Source of the DNA: a virus | IMG/VR virus record: IMGVR_UViG_3300004369_000086 | Span: 1 to 30,826 of that record | DNA length: 30,826 nt | Reading direction: 5' to 3' (one strand) | Part shown: positions 14,428-24,298 of the stretch, in pieces | Layout of the letters: the number at the start of each line of letters is the position of its first letter | Numbering within the stretch: the first letter of the stretch is position 1 | The notes under the pieces: generated by a model | Databases searched by the model: none | Told to the model about the DNA's origin: nothing | What the model saw: the letters and a program-made list of their open reading frames with translations, nothing else | Program-made: the position numbers and the translations under genes

Positions 14428-16704
14428 ATGGCTATAACTAATTTTAAAGAAATATTAGACAGACGAGGATATCTCGTAGATTCTGAAGATAGAAATATTT
14501 TTGAAAAAGAAATCAAAAAATCTAACTTTGGAATGGGGTATTCTGATATGATTGAATTCATTCTATATGATTCAAATGATAATCAACTGCCTCAAGGTGA
14601 AGATGGTAAGATGGTCAGATATATTAGTATTGATGATGCCAATTTTAATGAATATTTTTTAATATCAGATAACAATTATACTAAAAAAAGAAACGGAGCT
14701 GGTGAATATTTAATTGATTTAGAAAGATTGATTTCTGAAGCAGGATATTCTAATGGTATTTTTAAAACACAAGTAACTCTACTAAACAGAAGAGTAGGTT
14801 CAGAAGAAGTAAATACTGATAAATTATGGATACATGAAATATCACCAAGTAGAACTGAAGTTCGTGTACTTCCTCTTAAAAATAAAAACAATCAAGATTT
14901 ATTAAAAAGATATGGTATTTTTACCGATGGTGGTAATTTTAGAGATGATACAATTTACGCAGCAATTCCTTTTATAGAAAATGTAGATGTTCAAACTGCA
15001 TTTGATTCTTTTATTAGAAGTAAAGGACAAGTTAGAGAAGGTAGACAATATATTAATTTAATAAAATCAGAATTTAAAGTAAATGATGTAGAATTTTTAT
15101 TCAAACAAATTCGAGATAGATATATAGAATCTATGAAAAACTTTATTAATGGTAGAGTTTGGAATATATTAGATATAAACTATGGTAAACCGATTGGTAA
15201 ATCTGAAAAACTTGAATTATCAATACCTACTATTCGAATTACTGCAATGCAATGTCTTACTAATTCAATAGAATATTATTTACCAAAACGAGATATACGA
15301 GAAGTTAGTGGTCTTACTAAAAAGGAACAAGAATCATTTGATAAAGTAAAAGAAATTTTAAAATCAGCTGTTTCAAATACTGAATTTGAATCTACCATAC
15401 CAAGTACAATAGATGCAGTTGTTAGGGGATGTATGGACCCGAAAGCTAAAAACTATAACCCTTCTGCAAAAGAAGATGATGGTAGTTGTTCTTATGGTAG
15501 AAGAGATATTGACCCAATAGAACAAGAAGAAATACCTGATATTATAGTTGACCCACCTGCAATAAAAGGTTGTACAGACCGTACCGCTTTAAATTATAAT
15601 CCGAAGGCGGAAGAAGATGATGGTAGTTGTCAATATAAACAAACTCCAAGACAAGTAACAAAAACTTACTATGTCTGGTCACCAACTGCTGACTGGAAAT
15701 GGAAACAAAAAGGTGAAATCAAATCTGCAAGTGGTAATGAATATGATTCATTTAAAATTACATATGATATCGGAACTTATAAATTTAAAGGAGATATTAG
15801 AGAAGTTCCAAAGGTTAGAAAGCCAGAACCAAAGATTTTTAGTTATATAGTTACCAATGTAACCTATAATACTGACTCTCGACCTTTTCTACAAATATTA
15901 AGGGAACGAGGTAAAGGTAAGGATGGATATAGAAACGAAGTTAAATTCGAAGATAGATTGTTTACCCGTAAAGGAAACCCAATTACATTTACATATAAAG
16001 ATAAACTTGGAAATAATAAAACAAGTTCAACTGTTGACATAGGTGAAAGTGTAGTAGTTTGTGCAATAGAAAATACAATTTCTCCAATACCAGGAGTTAC
16101 TATTGTTAAAAGTGGTGCATGTAATACAATAATAGACCCGCCACCAAGAAAAATATTCGGATGTACGGACCCTACAGCTTTAAACTTTAATAGATTGGCT
16201 GAAATTGAGGATGGAACTTGTAAGTATAAAATAAGATTAGAACCAATTCTTGGATGTACTGATTCTAAAGCAGTAAATTACAATTCAAACGCAACTCAAG
16301 ATGATGGAACTTGTAAGTATCCAGACCCTCCACCTCCACCAGTACTTTGTAATGACCGTAAGGCATTAAACTATGGACAACCTGGTCTTTGTAGATATCC
16401 ACAACCACGATTACGTTGTACTGACCGTAATGCAATAAACTATGGAGAGGCGGGGGCTTGTGTATATAATAGACCAAAACCAAAACCAAAGCCAACACCA
16501 AAGCCAACACCTCAACCACCAAGACCTAACCCAACACCTCAACCACCAAATAGTGGCGGCCGTGGTGGAGGCGGAGGCGGAGGTGGTTTCCGAGAAGAAG
16601 TCTTTACAGATGATGGTTTAACATTGGGTGGTAATAATGTAAACCCGTTTACAAACAGAGGTGATTTTGTAAATAGAATAGTGAATAATAGAAACTTTAG
16701 ATAA
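14428..16704 (+). CDS. Baseplate/fibre protein with GCTD Cys repeats, 758 aa
   Basis: A 758-residue protein. Residues 1-320 are mixed alpha/beta, unrecognised. From about 334 on, Cys-pair repeats of the pattern GCTDxxAxNYN...DDGSC occur: four full (15427-15489, 15568-15630, 16159-16221, 16252-16314) and two shortened (16345-16392, 16414-16461). Between repeats 2 and 3 lies a beta domain. The tail is a PKPTPKPTPQPP-type Pro-rich stretch, then eight Gly in a row and a short end. Such repeats are frequent in surface and secreted proteins of marine Bacteroidota and may bind calcium or form disulfides. Function as an exposed tail component is inferred from context. Confidence 0.65.
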   Translation: MAITNFKEILDRRGYLVDSEDRNIFEKEIKKSNFGMGYSDMIEFILYDSNDNQLPQGEDGKMVRYISIDDANFNEYFLISDNNYTKKRNGAGEYLIDLERLISEAGYSNGIFKTQVTLLNRRVGSEEVNTDKLWIHEISPSRTEVRVLPLKNKNNQDLLKRYGIFTDGGNFRDDTIYAAIPFIENVDVQTAFDSFIRSKGQVREGRQYINLIKSEFKVNDVEFLFKQIRDRYIESMKNFINGRVWNILDINYGKPIGKSEKLELSIPTIRITAMQCLTNSIEYYLPKRDIREVSGLTKKEQESFDKVKEILKSAVSNTEFESTIPSTIDAVVRGCMDPKAKNYNPSAKEDDGSCSYGRRDIDPIEQEEIPDIIVDPPAIKGCTDRTALNYNPKAEEDDGSCQYKQTPRQVTKTYYVWSPTADWKWKQKGEIKSASGNEYDSFKITYDIGTYKFKGDIREVPKVRKPEPKIFSYIVTNVTYNTDSRPFLQILRERGKGKDGYRNEVKFEDRLFTRKGNPITFTYKDKLGNNKTSSTVDIGESVVVCAIENTISPIPGVTIVKSGACNTIIDPPPRKIFGCTDPTALNFNRLAEIEDGTCKYKIRLEPILGCTDSKAVNYNSNATQDDGTCKYPDPPPPPVLCNDRKALNYGQPGLCRYPQPRLRCTDRNAINYGEAGACVYNRPKPKPKPTPKPTPQPPRPNPTPQPPNSGGRGGGGGGGGFREEVFTDDGLTLGGNNVNPFTNRGDFVNRIVNNRNFR
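15427..16461 (+). repeat. Six GCTD-type Cys repeats in the 758-aa protein
   Basis: Coding repeats of about 21 codons, each with a Cys near both ends and Asp/Asn-rich spacing. Repeats 1-4 are full length; 5 and 6 are 16 codons with the Asp cluster lost (NYGQPGLC and NYGEAGAC). The DNA is diverged between copies, so the repeats are old or under diversifying change. Confidence 0.85.
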
Positions 16705-16705
16705 A

Positions 16706-16717
16706 AATATTTATATA
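16706..16717 (+). promoter_or_regulatory. Putative late promoter, AATATTTATATA
   Basis: Contains the invariant ATATTTATAT decamer (16707-16716), directly after the 758-aa gene stop and 29 bases before the ATG of the 1855-aa gene. Confidence 0.6.
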
Positions 16718-16735
16718 GGTAACTTAGGATACTAA

Positions 16736-19700
16736 ATGGCAAGAAACAGAAACATATTTGACCGAGATTTGGGAGATTTCGATTCCGGGAGAGATGACCT
16801 ACAATATGGTGAAGAATGGAATGGATTTCGCAGTTCTACTGAGGTGCTGTTAGACCCAATCGGCCGAGGTGGTGGAGGTGGAGGCCGAGGTGGTAGTAGT
16901 ACACCTATTATCGGTGGATGTACTGACCCTAAAGCAAAAAATTACAATGCAAGGGCAACTAAAGATAATGGTACTTGTTTATACTTCGAACCAATAGAAG
17001 AACCTATTATAAAAGTTGTACCTGGTTGTACTGACCGAACTGCTCTTAATTATAATCCAAAGGCTACCTTTAATAATGGTACTTGTAGATATCGAACAGT
17101 AGAACCTATCAGTACTTATAACAATTACAACGCACCTGTACGAGTAACGGTAACTTCTAATAATGGAGCTGCTACTGTTTTTGTAAATGGAGAATCTACT
17201 TCATTATCAACTACTCATGTGTTAGAGTTTACTGAAAAAGAACTATTAACTCCAAAATTAATAACAGTAAAAAAATCTGGATATACTTCAAAAGATGAAT
17301 ATAAAATATCTGCTTATAAAAAATCATACGAAGTACCAGTAAAAAAACTTCCTATAATATCAGTACCAGATAGACCAACACTACCACCACGTCCATTTAT
17401 TGGAGATGGTATTCGAGAATTTAATGATGACCTTGGTAACAAACAATTTTTTGGTGGTACTGGCTTTGGTGAGTTTAATACTGATGTATTTAGAGGTGGT
17501 GCATTTGAAGGAAATATAAATCCAATAAGAACATCTGGTGGACTTGGTCGTGGGTTTAATAACTTGAATCTTCGATTTGATGAAATTACTCCTCAACGAG
17601 TATCACGAGATTTAAATCCAACCAGACTTACAGTAGCTCCTCTTACTAAAATAGTAAATAATTACTATGAAATTCTTGTTGAAAAAAAGGTAAATGGTAG
17701 ATGGGTACAACAAAATATTCTGAAACCTGGGGAGATTACAAATTCGTTATTTCTTAAAAATAGAGTAGTAACAATTAATACTCCGTTTTCATTAAAGCAA
17801 GATTCTATTATCAAAGATGATGAGGATGATGTTGTAATTGATAATGGTGGTGGTGATGTTCAAAATGAAAGAAGAACTACAAAATATTCTGTAAGAATTA
17901 TTGCTGATGTTCCAAATGATGAAACCATACAATATAGAACAAACTATGGTCAACTTGGATATGTACTTGATGAAGATGATTATGTAGAATTTACCTTTAC
18001 ACAAACTGAAGGACAGGACTCTCCTTTTATAGAATTTTTTGGACAAGGTATTTCAGAATATACACATAAGGCAACATATGAGTTTAAGAATGGTACTAAT
18101 CAAAGAACTGCAAGACAAATAGATTCAAAATTTGAGTTATTACCTGGTGCAAATAATTTTAAAGTTACAGTTGCTAAATCTATATCAGTACAGGATTCAC
18201 CAAGTACACCTTTATTAAATGTAAATCAGAATTCTGTAATCTTTAATACCGCACAAGATAATAATGTAACTAAGATAAGTTATACGTCATCAAATGCGGA
18301 AGAAGTAATTTATACACTTGGAAAAGTAAAAAAATCCATTTCACCAAATGGAACTATTAAACTTACTAAGAATGATTTTACAAATGGTTTAGGAAGATAT
18401 ACACTTTACTTACAACCAGTATCTGCTAGAGGTGGTAGTGGTGATATTCAAAAAGTAGTAATAACAGTAGAAAGTAAAGCTTACTTACCTGGACCAGATA
18501 TTACTACGATTAATTACCCACAAAATATTCAAGGTGCAGATTTTAAAGGAACTGATGTAGATTTTCAAGTTAGTTGGCAATCTATTAATACAAACTATAT
18601 TAGAATTTATGTTGGTAAATACTCCAATGATTATAATTTAGGACAATTTCCTGCGATTGGCACTACTTCATTTAATGTTGGTAGCTTAATTAGAAAAGGT
18701 GGAAACCAGATATTTTCAAATAGAGATGTAAGTCAAATTACATTACTATTAGTTCCATTCAATGAAGAGGGTGATGAATTAACAGAAGGTAAGGTTGAAG
18801 AAATTAATATTACCTTTGATAAAGGAGATTTAACATTAAGAAGAGCAGAAGTAGTTTCGGATATTAAATCTGCATTCTCTCGTCAATTTAATGAATCTAC
18901 ATTTAATGAATATATATCACCTTTCTTAACACACTATTTACATCTTGGTGATGGTGATAATAAATTAATTGCTACTTGGGGAATTGATGAAGATACTTTA
19001 TCTGAGTTTGAAATCGATGAAACTACCAATAGACAAAAATTAATAAAAAAAGAAAAAGCGTTAGTATTAAAGTTATACGAACCTCTTCCAAGAAATATTG
19101 GTACAAATGATACTATTTGGATTTCTAAAATTCAATCGATACCACTAATAGACCAAATTACAATATTAGATGATATTGTAAATGCTTGTACTCCACTTAC
19201 ACCAAATTTTAATTTAGAAGTAAATGATGATGTTGGGTATCAAATATTAGATGATTTAATAGCAAGTGGTTCTACTTCATCTACTGAAGTTGTTAATCAA
19301 TTTATATCATCAAGCAACTTTTCTTTAGAAAATCTTAACATTAATTTCGTAACACAATCTACAATAGAATCTGGTTCGATATTAATATCTGCAGGAGATG
19401 AAGATTATAATTGGAAAGATTTTATAAAATATTCATCAGCCGCGGAACGAGTAGAAAATTTTTACTATAAAGTTAAATTAATAGAATCATACGAAGGTCA
19501 ATACGAACTTCTTACTTCAGGTAGTGCAGGTTCAAATTGGACAGGTTCGTTGGCAGTTGTAAATGATGCTAATAAAAAACTTGAAAAAATTAATGATGTT
19601 AAAAAAGGTTTTGATGCATTTGAAAAATTCTTATACACCTCATCATCTATTGGTGGGTTAACATATCCTGGAGCGGGACAAACAGAATTATCATCATCAA

Positions 19701-22303
19701 CTGATTCAAGTGTTACTAATTGGTATGCTGGAATACTTTCATCAGCTGTTGAATATGATAACTACAATACCTCAAGATTAACATATAACTTACCAAAACA
19801 TATTACAAATGATGAAAATAACTCAGAGTTCATTTTATTCTTTGATATGGTTGGTCAGCATTTTGATATTTTATGGACACATATTAAAGGAATATCTCAA
19901 TCTAAGAAGTTAGAAAATAAATTTGAAAATGGTATTAACAATGATTTAATTTATCATATGTTAGAATCTTTAGGTTGGAATGCAGATATGGGAGTTAAAT
20001 CTCAATTCTTGTGGGAATATGCATTTGGTAAACATTCTGATGGAACTCAGATTTCTTCCATGAGTGGTAAGGAAAGACAACAAGAAGTTTGGAGAAGATT
20101 ATTAAACAACTTACCATATCTATACAAACATAAGGGTACAAAGAGAGCAGTACATGCTGCTCTTAGTTGTTATGGTATTCCTGCTTCATTATTAACTGTA
20201 ATGGAGTTTGGTGGACCACAAGACCCAACTACAGCTGGTACAACTAATTTTACTTACGAAGATAGAACAGCTTCTATAAACATAAGTGGTTCAGCTTCTA
20301 TTATAGTACCTTGGAAAGAATATTCAGAAACATCAGACCATCCAAATTCAGTAGAAATTAGATTAAATACAGACCAAAGACAAGACCAACAAGTTATTAG
20401 TGGTTCTGAATGGTCATTGCATTTATTAAAAGATACTGGTTCTATGGCTCACTTTGAGTTAAGAGTTAGTGGAAGTGGTACTTTATATTCCGCATCAACT
20501 GATAGTGGTTCTTTCTTTAATGATGAATATACTCAAGTTGTTGTAAATAAAACAACAACTGGTGGTGATGATGTATTTACATTTTATGCTAAAGAAGGAT
20601 TCCAAGAAAGATTAAGAACAAACGTAAGTGGTTCATTAACTATTAGTGGAGTAAGTGGATGGACAAGTGGTAGTAATATAGAAATTGGTGGAAGTACACT
20701 TACTGCTTCGGTAGATGAATTTAGATTATGGACTACTGCTTTATCTGAATCACGAGTTGATAATCACACACTATTACCAGATGCTATTGATGGTAACCAC
20801 ATTTCTTCTTCAACTGAAGATTTAATTTTTAGATTAGATTTTGAGTATCCAAAAAATAGAAGTACAAGTGGAGACCCTTATATTAAAAACGTTTCAATAA
20901 ATCGTTTTTATGGTGAATCTTATGCAACTGCTTCAATGTTTGTTGATGATACAACATATCCATATCAATATACTCCATATGATAGAACAGTAACTGCAAA
21001 TGTTCCTTCAAGTGGATTTAACGTTGGAAATAAAGTTAGGTTTGAATCCCAAACTAAAATTGCTGATTTATCTTACAGACAAAGAGCAACTAAAAAATCA
21101 CTTGACCAATCTCCGATTGATACCGATAGATTAGGTTTGTTCTTTTCTCCTGTTAAAGAAATTAACATGGATATTCTTAAATCATTGGGTTCATTTAGTA
21201 TTGATAATTATATTGGTAACCCAAGTGATGAATATTCTGATGAGTATAGAGAATTACGAAGTTTAAGAAATTATTATTTTGATAGATATTCTCTAAATTT
21301 CAACGAATACATTCAATTGGTTCGTTATATTGATAAATCTTTATTTGATACGTTAGAATCTCTTGTACCCGCACGAGCAAAAGTTTCAAGTGGGTTGTTG
21401 ATAGAACCACACATCTTAGAAAGAAGTAAGACGAAGTGGAATAAACCAACATCTGAAAAAAGAGATTATTCTGTAACTATAAATGTAGATGAAGATATTA
21501 ATGCTATAGCATCAAACGAAGGGTTATTAACAATAATAGATGCATCAAATGATACTATATTAACTGGAGATAATTCACAATATCAATCTACAATTGATGC
21601 TGAAGCTGATATTAATTTAACTGCTACTAATGATAACTACTCTTCTACTATTATTGCGAATGATGATATTAATTTAGTTGGAACAATTACACGAAATAGT
21701 GGTTCAACTATGGGTGGTATTGAAGTAACTATTGATGCAGAATTTACAGGTTCATTACAAGGTCAATATGAATCAACCGAAGTCTTTACTCAAATTGGAA
21801 TGGAACCTGATTCTATTTCACGATTAGGTTTTGGAGTATATGGTAAAAATGGTAACTCAGTACGAACAAGATTAGATAAGGATAATAATTATATTAAAGA
21901 AAGAGTAAAGATATATTTATTAAAACAATCATATACCGAAGATGTACCACAAAATATTTCTGTTGATGCATCACAAGGTAGAGAATTTGTAACACAAACA
22001 AAATATAGATACAAAGTAAATATTTTACCTTTTACTGGTTCTAATGGATTAGAAACACAAGCTCCAAGTGGAGGAGATATTGTTTCAGCTACACCACTTG
22101 ATGGTTATTTTCCTTTACATTATAGAAATGTAGGAGATTTAACTACTGGTTTAGAAAATTCATTTTTTAATGGTTCAAAACAAACAAGTGCAACTACCTT
22201 AGATGGTGGTTCACCTGTTCAAATATTTACTACTAACCCTAATACTCTTAGAGTTTCTGATAGTGGAAGAGGTAGTGGTGAACCAATTTTGGAAGTTGAT
22301 TAA
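16736..22303 (+). CDS. Giant baseplate/tail protein, 1855 aa, with LamG-like and Cys-repeat regions
   Basis: The largest gene in the window. The N-terminus has a Gly tract (about 45-57), two GCTD Cys repeats (16916-16978, 17024-17086) and a PEGA-like strand set (VTVTSNNGAATVFVNGE). The middle has several beta modules. About 720-1160 is a mixed region with QEVWRRLLNNLPYLYKHKGTKRAVHAALSCYG. A LamG/concanavalin-like sandwich lies at about 1178-1370 (EWSLHLLKDTGSMAHFELRV, SVDEFRLWTTALSESRVDNH). Near 1578-1653 are four tandem 19-residue repeats. The C-terminus contains HYRNVGDLTTGLENSFFNG and DSGRGSGEPILEV. It could serve as the gp7/gp10-type wedge or fibre-attachment protein, with the LamG domain contacting glycans. 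It has its own late-type promoter. Confidence 0.7.
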   Translation: MARNRNIFDRDLGDFDSGRDDLQYGEEWNGFRSSTEVLLDPIGRGGGGGGRGGSSTPIIGGCTDPKAKNYNARATKDNGTCLYFEPIEEPIIKVVPGCTDRTALNYNPKATFNNGTCRYRTVEPISTYNNYNAPVRVTVTSNNGAATVFVNGESTSLSTTHVLEFTEKELLTPKLITVKKSGYTSKDEYKISAYKKSYEVPVKKLPIISVPDRPTLPPRPFIGDGIREFNDDLGNKQFFGGTGFGEFNTDVFRGGAFEGNINPIRTSGGLGRGFNNLNLRFDEITPQRVSRDLNPTRLTVAPLTKIVNNYYEILVEKKVNGRWVQQNILKPGEITNSLFLKNRVVTINTPFSLKQDSIIKDDEDDVVIDNGGGDVQNERRTTKYSVRIIADVPNDETIQYRTNYGQLGYVLDEDDYVEFTFTQTEGQDSPFIEFFGQGISEYTHKATYEFKNGTNQRTARQIDSKFELLPGANNFKVTVAKSISVQDSPSTPLLNVNQNSVIFNTAQDNNVTKISYTSSNAEEVIYTLGKVKKSISPNGTIKLTKNDFTNGLGRYTLYLQPVSARGGSGDIQKVVITVESKAYLPGPDITTINYPQNIQGADFKGTDVDFQVSWQSINTNYIRIYVGKYSNDYNLGQFPAIGTTSFNVGSLIRKGGNQIFSNRDVSQITLLLVPFNEEGDELTEGKVEEINITFDKGDLTLRRAEVVSDIKSAFSRQFNESTFNEYISPFLTHYLHLGDGDNKLIATWGIDEDTLSEFEIDETTNRQKLIKKEKALVLKLYEPLPRNIGTNDTIWISKIQSIPLIDQITILDDIVNACTPLTPNFNLEVNDDVGYQILDDLIASGSTSSTEVVNQFISSSNFSLENLNINFVTQSTIESGSILISAGDEDYNWKDFIKYSSAAERVENFYYKVKLIESYEGQYELLTSGSAGSNWTGSLAVVNDANKKLEKINDVKKGFDAFEKFLYTSSSIGGLTYPGAGQTELSSSTDSSVTNWYAGILSSAVEYDNYNTSRLTYNLPKHITNDENNSEFILFFDMVGQHFDILWTHIKGISQSKKLENKFENGINNDLIYHMLESLGWNADMGVKSQFLWEYAFGKHSDGTQISSMSGKERQQEVWRRLLNNLPYLYKHKGTKRAVHAALSCYGIPASLLTVMEFGGPQDPTTAGTTNFTYEDRTASINISGSASIIVPWKEYSETSDHPNSVEIRLNTDQRQDQQVISGSEWSLHLLKDTGSMAHFELRVSGSGTLYSASTDSGSFFNDEYTQVVVNKTTTGGDDVFTFYAKEGFQERLRTNVSGSLTISGVSGWTSGSNIEIGGSTLTASVDEFRLWTTALSESRVDNHTLLPDAIDGNHISSSTEDLIFRLDFEYPKNRSTSGDPYIKNVSINRFYGESYATASMFVDDTTYPYQYTPYDRTVTANVPSSGFNVGNKVRFESQTKIADLSYRQRATKKSLDQSPIDTDRLGLFFSPVKEINMDILKSLGSFSIDNYIGNPSDEYSDEYRELRSLRNYYFDRYSLNFNEYIQLVRYIDKSLFDTLESLVPARAKVSSGLLIEPHILERSKTKWNKPTSEKRDYSVTINVDEDINAIASNEGLLTIIDASNDTILTGDNSQYQSTIDAEADINLTATNDNYSSTIIANDDINLVGTITRNSGSTMGGIEVTIDAEFTGSLQGQYESTEVFTQIGMEPDSISRLGFGVYGKNGNSVRTRLDKDNNYIKERVKIYLLKQSYTEDVPQNISVDASQGREFVTQTKYRYKVNILPFTGSNGLETQAPSGGDIVSATPLDGYFPLHYRNVGDLTTGLENSFFNGSKQTSATTLDGGSPVQIFTTNPNTLRVSDSGRGSGEPILEVD
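16916..17086 (+). repeat. Two GCTD-type Cys repeats in the 1855-aa protein
   Basis: Two 21-codon repeats (16916-16978 and 17024-17086) of the same type as in the preceding gene, with DNGTC and NNGTC in place of DDGSC. The second shares GCTDRTALNYNPKA with repeat 2 of the 758-aa protein, showing exchange or duplication between the two genes. Confidence 0.85.
21467..21694 (+). repeat. Four tandem 57-base (19-residue) coding repeats
   Basis: Consecutive units at 21467-21523, 21524-21580, 21581-21637 and 21638-21694, pattern xxxTIxAxxDINLxxxxxx. Examples are YSVTINVDEDINAIASNEG, YQSTIDAEADINLTATNDN and YSSTIIANDDINLVGTITR. Unit 2 (LLTIIDASNDTILTGDNSQ) is the most diverged. Regular strand-turn spacing suggests a small beta-solenoid in the C-terminal part of the giant tail protein. 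Confidence 0.75.
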
Positions 22304-22332
22304 TGGTTATGTAATTAATTTTACAAAATACT

Positions 22333-22343
22333 TATATTTATAT
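22333..22343 (+). promoter_or_regulatory. Putative late promoter, TATATTTATAT
   Basis: Contains the same decamer (22334-22343), 39 bases before the ATG at 22372, in the 68-base gap after the giant tail gene. An AAGGAA ribosome-binding site lies between. Confidence 0.65.
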
Positions 22344-22371
22344 ATTGAACAATAACAAGGAATTTTAAATT

Positions 22372-22998
22372 ATGGCTTATTTAGATAATACGGAAATCAC
22401 AGTAGATGCGATTCTCACTAAGAAGGGTAGAGAGAAGTTAGCAGCTGGGGATGGTTTAAACATCACAAAGTTCGCTTTAGGTGATGATGAAATTGATTAC
22501 ACCCTTTACGAACCAGCACATCCAAAAGGAAGTGCTTATTATGATGCAGCAATTCGTGCGATTCCAATTACGGAAGCATCACCAGATGAAACTCAAGTAT
22601 TAAGATACAAATTAGTTACCTTACCTAAAGGTACTACTAAGATTCCTAAAGTTGAGTTCGGTATCCCTTCAATATCAGTAAATCAAAATTCTGGTCAAGT
22701 AACTCTTTCACCAACAACTTCACCAAGTGGAAATACACAAAGTGGATATACTGTAATTCTTGCTAACAAAAATGCAGGTTCAGTAGTTGGTAGTGGTTTA
22801 GCCGCTGGAACAGTAGCACCATCATTCTTAGGAGATGAGATTACAGCAACAGCAGCTATTGAAACTGGATTACAATTTACTTTTATTCCAAACCCAAACA
22901 TTACTCAAACAATTAGAACAACGATTACGGTGTATGGTAACGAAACTGGTGGTTCACAGTCAATACCAGTAACAGTAACATATGTACAACCAACATAA
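22372..22998 (+). CDS. Virion structural protein, 208 aa
   Basis: A 208-residue protein. The N-terminus AYLDNTEITVDAILTKKGREKLAAGDGLNITKFALGDDEIDY is a conserved module of marine T4-like phage tail proteins. The C-terminal half is an Ig-like beta sandwich (ISVNQNSGQVTLSPTTS, RTTITVYGNETGGSQSIPVTVTY). It resembles a decoration or tail-fibre adaptor with an exchangeable Ig domain. It shares a unit with the 409-aa gene and ends before a CGGAGAA ribosome-binding site. Confidence 0.7.
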   Translation: MAYLDNTEITVDAILTKKGREKLAAGDGLNITKFALGDDEIDYTLYEPAHPKGSAYYDAAIRAIPITEASPDETQVLRYKLVTLPKGTTKIPKVEFGIPSISVNQNSGQVTLSPTTSPSGNTQSGYTVILANKNAGSVVGSGLAAGTVAPSFLGDEITATAAIETGLQFTFIPNPNITQTIRTTITVYGNETGGSQSIPVTVTYVQPT

Positions 22999-23016
22999 AA
23001 CGGAGAATAATATAAA

Positions 23017-24246
23017 ATGGCACAAATAACAGGACAAGCGGGTTCTAATTTAACAAACGAATTATCAAACTATCTTGCTGATAATCAAGGTAATTTGACT
23101 TCTGAACAATTAGCATCCATCATCAACCAATATTTAAGTGGTGGTGATAAGTTAGGAGCATCTGGTGGACAGATTGCAAATGGTATCTATAAAAGATTTG
23201 GTGAATTTGACCAAATCACTGGTAAAGTTGAAGTAGTAACTACTGGTTTATGGAGTGGTGATACAGGAAGTTTAACTTCTTTTTATACATCATCTACTCA
23301 GGCAGTAGCTGCAAGTTCAGATTACTATCTTAATGTTTACAATGCTAACCCATCTACTGATTCATCAGCAGCTGTACAATATGCTGTTGCTTATGGACAT
23401 AGATTAGGTAGTGGTTCTGTATCTCTTTCAAACGATGATACATCTACTTTAGCATCTAAAGCAACTTATGCACAATATCGTTCAATCCTATTAGACCAAG
23501 ATGATAATAAATTTACTTTCTTTTCATCTTCAGCAGCAGGAACTCATGATTCAGAAGATATCTATGTAATCAATGTATCACGTGCCAGATACAAAGAAAA
23601 AATGGATGCTGGAAACTGGTCATTAAATCTTTCTGGTTCTAATGGTATCTCAACTCTTATAGATGATAGTGGTAAGAAATTTTCAGATACAGTTGGTAAG
23701 GCGGGTAGAATATTTAATGTAGGTAGTGGTTCACTTAATTTAGGAACTGAATCAGAAGCAACAGTTAATACATTAACTGCTTCAAATGGTCAAGGTTTAG
23801 GATTATTTTATCCAGATTTGGGTATGGTAGTTCTTAATCCAACTGCAGTTCATGATTTGATTGGAACATCAATAGATAGTGGTTCTAATCAAGGAGCTTC
23901 ACTTTATAGTGGTGTTGCTTATGAAGGTAAGAATCATTTCTTATTACATAATGCAATTGAAGGTGGTGGAGACTTTGAAGCAAGAAGAACTGAAAATGTT
24001 TCTACATCACACTACTTTGTAAGAGCAACAAATAGAGAATTTAACTTTTCAAACAACCCAACATTTGTAACAGGTAATGATGGTTCTTTTGCAGAATCAA
24101 CTTTTGAAAGAGACCCAAAAACTTTTATTACAACTATTGGATTATTAAACGATGCAAACGAAATGATTGCAGTAGCTAAAACTTCACAACCAATCGCTAA
24201 ATCATTTGATAAAGAAGTTCTAATAAAAGTTAAACTTGATTTTTAA
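23017..24246 (+). CDS. Tail structural protein, 409 aa
   Basis: A 409-residue Ser/Gly-rich protein. The helical N-terminus (about 1-65, LTSEQLASIINQYLSGGDKLGAS) leads to a body with YYLNVYNANPSTDSSAAVQYAVAYGHRLGSGS and VINVSRARYKEKMDAGNW. The end, VRATNREFNFSNNPTF and TTIGLLNDANEMIAVAKTSQPI, is shared with the 378-aa protein downstream, so both carry the same C-terminal domain. This domain pattern is typical of T4-like marine phage structural proteins. A strong terminator follows 20 bases after the stop. Confidence 0.7.
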   Translation: MAQITGQAGSNLTNELSNYLADNQGNLTSEQLASIINQYLSGGDKLGASGGQIANGIYKRFGEFDQITGKVEVVTTGLWSGDTGSLTSFYTSSTQAVAASSDYYLNVYNANPSTDSSAAVQYAVAYGHRLGSGSVSLSNDDTSTLASKATYAQYRSILLDQDDNKFTFFSSSAAGTHDSEDIYVINVSRARYKEKMDAGNWSLNLSGSNGISTLIDDSGKKFSDTVGKAGRIFNVGSGSLNLGTESEATVNTLTASNGQGLGLFYPDLGMVVLNPTAVHDLIGTSIDSGSNQGASLYSGVAYEGKNHFLLHNAIEGGGDFEARRTENVSTSHYFVRATNREFNFSNNPTFVTGNDGSFAESTFERDPKTFITTIGLLNDANEMIAVAKTSQPIAKSFDKEVLIKVKLDF

Positions 24247-24266
24247 AAAATTTAACCTATAAAAAC

Positions 24267-24298
24267 AACCCTCACCACTTAGGTGGGGGTTTTTTTTT
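24267..24298 (+). terminator. Intrinsic terminator
   Basis: A 10-bp stem with one G-T wobble (AACCCTCACC at 24267-24276 with GGTGGGGGTT at 24282-24291), loop ACTTA, then a nine-T run (24290-24298). It ends the unit of the 409-aa tail protein. A GTG inside its 3' arm is in frame with the next gene but is not a believable start. Confidence 0.92.

Noticed and set aside
21909-21920. TATATTTATTA inside the giant tail gene as another late promoter
   Set aside because: It lies within coding sequence, breaks the invariant decamer and has no gene start downstream.
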